Assembly (NCBI GenBank): GCA_964525995.1
Contig: CAZGIM010000011.1
Location: 1 to 64,000 of the forward strand
Origin: CAIVAT01 sp964525995
Lineage (GTDB): Bacteria; Bacteroidota; Bacteroidia; Bacteroidales; FEN-979
DNA length: 64,000 bases
Reading direction: 5' to 3'
Under the pieces are notes generated by a model. That model searched no databases, had not been told where the DNA came from, and worked only from the letters and a program-made list of their open reading frames with translations. Shown piece by piece: positions 58,763-64,000 of this stretch. The number at the start of each line of letters is the position of its first letter. The stretch's first letter is position 1. A program made the position numbers and the translations under genes.

Positions 58763-61700
58763 ATGGCATTAAGTAAACAGGAATTTTCAGCCTATATTAA
58801 ACAGTTTCATTTCAGGGAACTGTTTAATGATATGGGCTGGAACAATGACCGCACAAAACTTCAGATCACACCGGATGAAAACATTTATACCCTTCAGGCA
58901 GTTGCCGAAAAAAGCGGGTTTAAAATCCTGACCTGCCCACCCGATCCTGAAGGAGTAATTCCTGAATATAATATTCGCAAAAAAATTGAAAGCAAGGTTA
59001 CCAAACTTTTCCAGGAACACCTGATTATTTTTACGGATCAGAAACAACAGGAACAAATCTGGCAACTGGCCATCCGGCAAACAGGCAAACCGCTAAAAGT
59101 AACTGAAACACGTTACAATGTAACTCAGGATCCGGAATTACTCTACCAGCATGCATCTGGTTTGTTTTTTGAACTGGATGAGGAAGAGAAGATCACGATT
59201 GTAGATGTTACACAACGCGTTGCTGCCAATTTCCACCAAAATGCCGAAAAGGTTACCAAACAGTTTTACGACAAGTTCAAGAAAGAACACACCTTATTCC
59301 TTGATTTCATTAAAGGCATTGAAACAAAAGTTGACCGCGACTGGTACGCCTCACTGATGCTCAACCGCCTAATGTTCTGCTATTTTATCCAGAAAAAGGG
59401 ATTTCTCGATAACAACAAAAACTACCTGCGCGACAAACTCAAAATCTGCCAGGAAAAGAAAGGCAAGAACAAGTTCTATTCATTTTACAGGAATTTCCTT
59501 CTGATGCTCTTCCACGAAGGGCTCAACGAACTGCAGCAAAAGGAAGAAGTAAAAGGGGAGATCGGGCGAATACCCTATCTTAATGGCGGTCTTTTCGATG
59601 AGCACGAACTGGAAAAAATTTACAAAGACATTGATATTGACGACAAAGCCTTTGAACGTGTATTTGATTTTTTCGACCAGTATGAATGGCACCTCGATAC
59701 CCGGGTTACTGCAACAGGCAAGGACATCAATCCCGATGTGATCGGTTATATCTTTGAGAAATACATAAACGACCGGGCGCAGATGGGCGCCTATTACACC
59801 AAGGAAGATATTACCGAATACATCAGTAAAAATACCGTGTTGCCCTGGCTGTTTGATGAGACCAAACGCAATTATCCTAAAGCTTTTGATCAGAATAGTG
59901 AGATTTGGCAATTAGTTAAAAACAGTGGTGACGATTACATCTTCGATGCTGTAAAATATGGCATACCGAAGGAAGGTGGATTGTTTGACGACCTGACGGA
60001 TGAAATAACAGCCGGTTTTCGGCCCGATTTGGAGCAGAACATAGTAAAGGCAGATGAAACGCCGCATTTATGGGAGATCCGCAAACCCTGGAACCAGAAA
60101 GCGCCTGCTGAGGTTGCACTGCCCACCGAAATTTACCGTGAAGTGATTGAACGCCGGAAACGTTATGCCGATGTAAAAACGAAGATTGAAAACGGTGAAA
60201 TTACCCAAATCAACGATTTTGTCACCTTTAACCTCAACATCCGGCAGTTTACACAGGATGTCATTGAAAACACAACCGACCCTGATTTCCTTCGTCATTT
60301 TTACAAAGCCATTAACAAGGTAACCATCCTTGACCCCACCTGTGGTTCCGGCGCTTTTTTGTTTGCTGCCATGAATATTCTGGAACCGCTGTACGAAGCC
60401 TGTCTGATGCGCATGCGCGCTTTTGTGGCAGAAGAAGACCAGCTGAACGAAGAACAAAAACGTACCTTCAAAAACCAGTACAAGTTTTTCAGGCAGGCGC
60501 TGGCTGAAACGCAAAATGAGCGCCATACCAACCTGCAATATTTCATTTTCAAAAGCATTATCCTGCAAAACCTCTATGGGGTTGACATAATGAAAGAAGC
60601 AGTTGAAATTGCCAAACTCCGCCTCTTCCTGAAACTGGTAGCCACCGTGGATGCCGATTACCGCAAACCCAACCTGGGGCTCGAACCCCTGCCCGATATT
60701 GATTTTAACATACGAGCAGGTAATACCCTGGTAGGCTTTGCCACGGAAGAAGAACTAAACAATGCCTTTGCCGTAACCCTCGATTTGGACCAGGAAGCTG
60801 AAATGATGAAAGAGAAGTGCGACATAGTGGCTCGTACCTTTACCCGTTACAAGGAAATCCAGCTAAGTACTGGCGACGATTACCACGACTTTAAAACCGC
60901 AAAGGAAGAGCTGAATAAACGACTAAAAGATCTGAACCGGGAATTGAGTCTTTTACTGCACAAACAAAGCAGTAATATGACTTACAATGATTGGCTGGCC
61001 AGTCACCAGCCCTTTCACTGGTTTGCCGAGTTTTACGAAATTATTCACGGCCGGGGCGGGTTTGATGTGATTATTGGGAATCCGCCATACTTAGAAGCTA
61101 GACAGATAAATTATAAAATTTTAGGATTGAGAACTAATGATAGCAATGCTGTTCATGCAATGTGCATTGAGAGAAGTCATTACGTTCTAAGCAAAATTGG
61201 CTCAATGAGTATGATTGTTCCATTATCAATAGTTTGTACTCAAAGAATGATTGAAGTTCAGAGAATAATTGAAAACCACGGAACAACATGGTATAGTAAT
61301 TTTTCTTGGAGGCCAGGGAAACTTTTTGACCAGGTTAATAGAGCTTTAACAATATTCTGTCTGAATCAATCAGATACACGCTTTACCTACTCCACACAGT
61401 ACATGAAATGGAATGCTGAACATAGAGATAACTTAATACCTACAATTTATTATGTACAATACAACGTTAAAAGAGAGTCGTTTTGGTTTCCAAAACTATC
61501 ATCCTACATCGAATTGAAAATTTTAGAAAAAGTTTTATCGAAAAAATCAAGTATTTCAAATTATCTTGGACGTACGACTAATCGAGTGTTTTACAGAACA
61601 ACAGGCGGCTTGTATTGGAAAGTATTTACTGATTTCTCCCCAAAATTTAATTTTGAAGGTAAAGAAGGGCATTCAAGTCGTGAAACCTCGTTTTCAGTAA

Positions 61701-62122
61701 ATGGTAAGGACAATAATATTCAGTTTGTCGGATTGTTAAGCAGTAACATATTTTGGTGGTGGTACACAATAACTTCAAATTTACGAGATATGAATCCGAG
61801 TGATATTCATGGTTTAAGATTTGGAAATGAAACCATTGACACAGGATCACTTATTGATCTAAGTAAATCATATATTGAAGATTTAAAAAGAAATAGTGTA
61901 ATGCTCCAGAGAGTGCAAAAGAATAAAGGAGTCACTCAAACTCAATCATTTAAAATTGTACTTTCAAAGCCTATTATTGATCAAATCGATCAACTTTTAG
62001 CCGAGCATTACACTTTCACCGAGGAGGAGTTGGATTTCATCATCAATTACGATATCAAGTACCGTATGGGAAAGGAGTTGGAGAATGGGGATGGTGATGA
62101 TGCGGGAGAAAGTGAAGAATAA
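58763..62122 (+). CDS. large N6-adenine DNA methyltransferase
   Basis: 1119 residues from the ATG at 58763; an upstream in-frame ATG at 58682 lies inside the helicase gene and is rejected. Motif I is DPTCGSGAFLFAA (about residue 524) and motif IV is GNPPYLEARQ (Asn773), typical of Eco57I/BREX PglX/DrmMI-size methylases. It probably methylates adenine to mark self DNA, or is a combined restriction-modification protein. Bases about 61085-61970 (after NPPY, residues about 775-1070) are clearly more AT-rich than the rest, as expected for an exchanged target-recognition domain. The operon continues with an AlbA/GHKL gene two bases after the stop. Confidence 0.9.
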   Translation: MALSKQEFSAYIKQFHFRELFNDMGWNNDRTKLQITPDENIYTLQAVAEKSGFKILTCPPDPEGVIPEYNIRKKIESKVTKLFQEHLIIFTDQKQQEQIWQLAIRQTGKPLKVTETRYNVTQDPELLYQHASGLFFELDEEEKITIVDVTQRVAANFHQNAEKVTKQFYDKFKKEHTLFLDFIKGIETKVDRDWYASLMLNRLMFCYFIQKKGFLDNNKNYLRDKLKICQEKKGKNKFYSFYRNFLLMLFHEGLNELQQKEEVKGEIGRIPYLNGGLFDEHELEKIYKDIDIDDKAFERVFDFFDQYEWHLDTRVTATGKDINPDVIGYIFEKYINDRAQMGAYYTKEDITEYISKNTVLPWLFDETKRNYPKAFDQNSEIWQLVKNSGDDYIFDAVKYGIPKEGGLFDDLTDEITAGFRPDLEQNIVKADETPHLWEIRKPWNQKAPAEVALPTEIYREVIERRKRYADVKTKIENGEITQINDFVTFNLNIRQFTQDVIENTTDPDFLRHFYKAINKVTILDPTCGSGAFLFAAMNILEPLYEACLMRMRAFVAEEDQLNEEQKRTFKNQYKFFRQALAETQNERHTNLQYFIFKSIILQNLYGVDIMKEAVEIAKLRLFLKLVATVDADYRKPNLGLEPLPDIDFNIRAGNTLVGFATEEELNNAFAVTLDLDQEAEMMKEKCDIVARTFTRYKEIQLSTGDDYHDFKTAKEELNKRLKDLNRELSLLLHKQSSNMTYNDWLASHQPFHWFAEFYEIIHGRGGFDVIIGNPPYLEARQINYKILGLRTNDSNAVHAMCIERSHYVLSKIGSMSMIVPLSIVCTQRMIEVQRIIENHGTTWYSNFSWRPGKLFDQVNRALTIFCLNQSDTRFTYSTQYMKWNAEHRDNLIPTIYYVQYNVKRESFWFPKLSSYIELKILEKVLSKKSSISNYLGRTTNRVFYRTTGGLYWKVFTDFSPKFNFEGKEGHSSRETSFSVNGKDNNIQFVGLLSSNIFWWWYTITSNLRDMNPSDIHGLRFGNETIDTGSLIDLSKSYIEDLKRNSVMLQRVQKNKGVTQTQSFKIVLSKPIIDQIDQLLAEHYTFTEEELDFIINYDIKYRMGKELENGDGDDAGESEE

Positions 62123-62124
62123 AA

Positions 62125-63825
62125 ATGCCACAAATGAATGACGAAAAATTATGCAGCCTGTTGGATGAATTGGTCGAACTGCCTTTAGAAACGGAATGGG
62201 TAGAGTTTAAATTAAACATAGGCAGCATTTCCAATGAGCAGATTGGTGAGTACATTTCAGCCATGAGCAATGGGGCCACCATTTCAAATCATCCCTTTGG
62301 TTACCTGGTATGGGGTGTGCAGGATGGGACACATGCTGTTGCAGGCACTAATTTTAGCTTTACTACTGCAAAACAGGGTAACCAGGATTTGGAATTGTGG
62401 TTAAGAAATTTGATGCACCCGAAAATCAACTTTGAGATATTTGAATTTGATTACCATGGCCGGCATATTGTGTTAATCAGGATACCTGCTGCAAAAGGCG
62501 AACCTACCCATTTTCAAAAGAAAGCATTCATCCGCATTGGCAGTAATAAAACGGACTTGCGAAATTTTCCCGAATATATCCGGATCATTTACAATTCACA
62601 GGCAGATTGGAGTGCCGGCATCATCGGGCAGGCAACAATCGATGATTTGGATACCGAAGCTATAAACCTTTCACGTGCAAAGTTTAAAGAAAGAAACACC
62701 AGGAGCAGTTTTTATGATCAGATTGATTCATGGGATACAGTTACATTTCTTGATAAGGCAAAAGTTACCATTAAGGGTAAAATTACCAATGCTGCCATTA
62801 TATTATTGGGTAAAGAAGAATCTTCACACTTTATCCTTCCGTCCATGGCCGAAATAACCTGGAAACTGGAAACCGAAGAAAAAGCATATGAACATTTTGG
62901 CCCCCCGCTATTGTTAAACACTACGAGGGTATTGCAACAAATCCGGAATGTGAAATACAAGTTTTTTCCTGATAACGAATTACTTTCCGTTACAGTAAGC
63001 AAATATGATACACGTTCAGTTCTTGAGGCAATGAACAATTGCATTGCTCATCAGGATTATTCGTTGAACAGCAGGATTATTGTTACAGAAAAAATTGATA
63101 AACTTATCTTTTCGAATGCAGGCAGTTTTTTCGAGGGCAACCCGGAGGATTATACTGCCGGTGATAAAACTCCTGAACGCTACCGAAATTCATGGCTTGC
63201 AAATGCCATGGTAAATCTTGGCATGATTGATCGCCTTGGTTATGGCATTCACACGATTTACCTGTCTCAACGCAAGCGGTTCTTTCCCATGCCCGATTAC
63301 TTTCTGTCAGATTGCAACAAGGTAGTTCTTCATATTTATGGTCATGCCATTGATGAAAACTACTCAAAACTCCTTATGGAAAGAAAGGACTTGCCATTAG
63401 ACCGGATTGTTCTTCTGGATAAGGTTCAGAAAAAACAAACCATTACCGAAAAAGCTGCCTCTGCTTTAAGAAAAGAAAAACTCATTGAAGGAAGAAAACC
63501 AAATTATTTTGTAGCTGCTTCAGTTGCTGAGGCTACAAATGAAAAAGCAATATATATTAAAAATAAGGCATTTGATAAAGCTTATTACAAGGATTTGATT
63601 ATTGAATTTATTGTAAAATACAAACATGCAAGCCGCTACGATATTGATAATTTGTTAATGGAAAAACTTTCTAATATCCTGAATGAAGCTCAAAAAAGAA
63701 ATAAAATCCGAAACTTGCTCTATGAAATGTCGAAGAAAGATAAAACAATCTTGAATAGAAATAGATCAACAGCAAAACCTATGTGGGTGCTTACTAAAAG
63801 TAATGCAGGTTTAGACAAGGATTAA
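62125..63825 (+). CDS. AlbA_2 (Schlafen-like) domain protein with GHKL ATPase
   Basis: 566 residues. N-terminal AlbA_2 domain: ETEWVEFKLNIGSISNEQIG, GYLVWGVQDGTHAV, FIRIGSNKTDLRNFPEY. A GHKL-type ATP-binding domain follows with VLEAMNNCIAHQDYS (N-box, from about residue 300), GSFFEGNPEDY, and a winged-helix-like C-terminus (SRYDIDNLLMEKLSNIL). Proteins of this kind are found as regulators or effectors beside restriction-modification genes. It starts two bases after the methylase stop, so the three genes form one operon. Whether it is a transcriptional regulator or an effector cannot be told. Confidence 0.85.
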   Translation: MPQMNDEKLCSLLDELVELPLETEWVEFKLNIGSISNEQIGEYISAMSNGATISNHPFGYLVWGVQDGTHAVAGTNFSFTTAKQGNQDLELWLRNLMHPKINFEIFEFDYHGRHIVLIRIPAAKGEPTHFQKKAFIRIGSNKTDLRNFPEYIRIIYNSQADWSAGIIGQATIDDLDTEAINLSRAKFKERNTRSSFYDQIDSWDTVTFLDKAKVTIKGKITNAAIILLGKEESSHFILPSMAEITWKLETEEKAYEHFGPPLLLNTTRVLQQIRNVKYKFFPDNELLSVTVSKYDTRSVLEAMNNCIAHQDYSLNSRIIVTEKIDKLIFSNAGSFFEGNPEDYTAGDKTPERYRNSWLANAMVNLGMIDRLGYGIHTIYLSQRKRFFPMPDYFLSDCNKVVLHIYGHAIDENYSKLLMERKDLPLDRIVLLDKVQKKQTITEKAASALRKEKLIEGRKPNYFVAASVAEATNEKAIYIKNKAFDKAYYKDLIIEFIVKYKHASRYDIDNLLMEKLSNILNEAQKRNKIRNLLYEMSKKDKTILNRNRSTAKPMWVLTKSNAGLDKD

Positions 63826-63968
63826 GATAGAGATTAAGATAGAGAAAACCATATATTGCTGTATTTCAAAAAATTAAATCAAGAGAGGGAAATAGAGTTG
63901 GTAGAATGTAAGATAGGAGCATTTTTATTTTGTATGATGATAAACAAATAAAAAGAGGGGAATTGATA

Positions 63969-64000
63969 ATGAACTTGGATAGAAACCTGGACAATGTGTC
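63969..64000 (+). CDS. possible start of a further operon gene, cut by the window end
   Basis: An ATG at 63969 preceded by a purine-rich site AAGAGGGGAATTG opens MNLDRNLDNV and runs off the window edge. The gap from 63826 is AT-rich. The codons are too few to name it. Confidence 0.3.
   Translation, partial: MNLDRNLDNV

Noticed and set aside
55401..63825. Calling the operon a DISARM system
   Set aside because: drmA, drmB and drmC are not visible. A helicase and a methylase alone do not define it, and the AlbA/GHKL gene is not a DISARM member I know.
1..64000. tRNA or rRNA genes
   Set aside because: I looked in the spacers for TTCGA-type T-arms with CCA-end stems and for rRNA blocks and found none that hold up. 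A tRNAscan or Rfam run would settle it.

Overview
The window looks like a chromosomal segment from a Bacteroidota bacterium, most likely an uncultured Bacteroidales-type anaerobe (inference). The evidence is C-terminal type IX secretion (T9SS) sorting domains on several exported proteins, two gingipain-like C25 peptidases, an S46 dipeptidyl-peptidase, a FISUMP-domain protein, an ECF sigma/FecR pair, and many promoters of the Bacteroidota form TAnnTTTG. Most genes are moderately GC-rich. The FISUMP gene, the remnant-rich spacers and the right-hand defence locus are visibly more AT-rich. I saw no rRNA, tRNA or CRISPR array.

Layout. 0.4-2.8 kb: a DUF2142 membrane protein. 2.9-13.8 kb: sufS, sufE and a SufT-like DUF59 gene, same strand and usual suf order, but pulled apart by about 4-5 kb blocks holding truncated genes (T9SS fragment, DUF4143 ATPase, methylase-like scrap), a possible group II intron 5' end, a PemK/MazF-type toxin-antitoxin set, an M23-like lipoprotein and a DUF3089 lipoprotein. 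13.9-20.2 kb: a T9SS-exported Ntn-hydrolase-like protein, dxs and an S46 peptidase. 20.3-28.7 kb (minus strand): ECF sigma factor, FecR anti-sigma, an STN-domain protein with a 16-residue repeat solenoid, a second solenoid protein and a TonB-dependent receptor. This is the best candidate for an undescribed system, because the STN signalling domain sits on the solenoid protein and not on the receptor.

29-42.7 kb: two SDR/NmrA-type oxidoreductases and a DUF169 protein, an APC transporter with an isoaspartyl peptidase/asparaginase, a nucleotide-kinase/dCMP-deaminase pair, a LOG-family protein, an M20 hydrolase, manA, and a TlpA-DUF6029-Omp28 set ending in a strong hairpin terminator. 42.8-55.3 kb: two large C25 peptidases, an FtsX-type permease, a methyltransferase and rbfA on the minus strand, then an MsbA-like ABC exporter and a DUF1295 protein on the plus strand. 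55.4-63.8 kb: a tight three-gene defence-like operon of PLD-helicase, N6-adenine methylase and AlbA/GHKL ATPase. The methylase has an AT-rich, probably exchangeable recognition region.

Across the window the gene spacers carry an oriented, modular low-complexity composite repeat, made of runs such as GGCATTAGCCATTAGGGAA, TTTTCCATTTTCCATT, CCATTGTCAATTGTC and CAACTCTTCGTC. One end usually sits flush against a gene boundary: just 5' of a start or promoter, or exactly at a stop codon. In two places it enters coding sequence (the TonB receptor N-terminus and the FecR domain). Together the genes suggest a protein- and peptide-degrading, surface-active lifestyle (T9SS proteases, peptide and amino-acid uptake) in a genome with active repeat and gene turnover.
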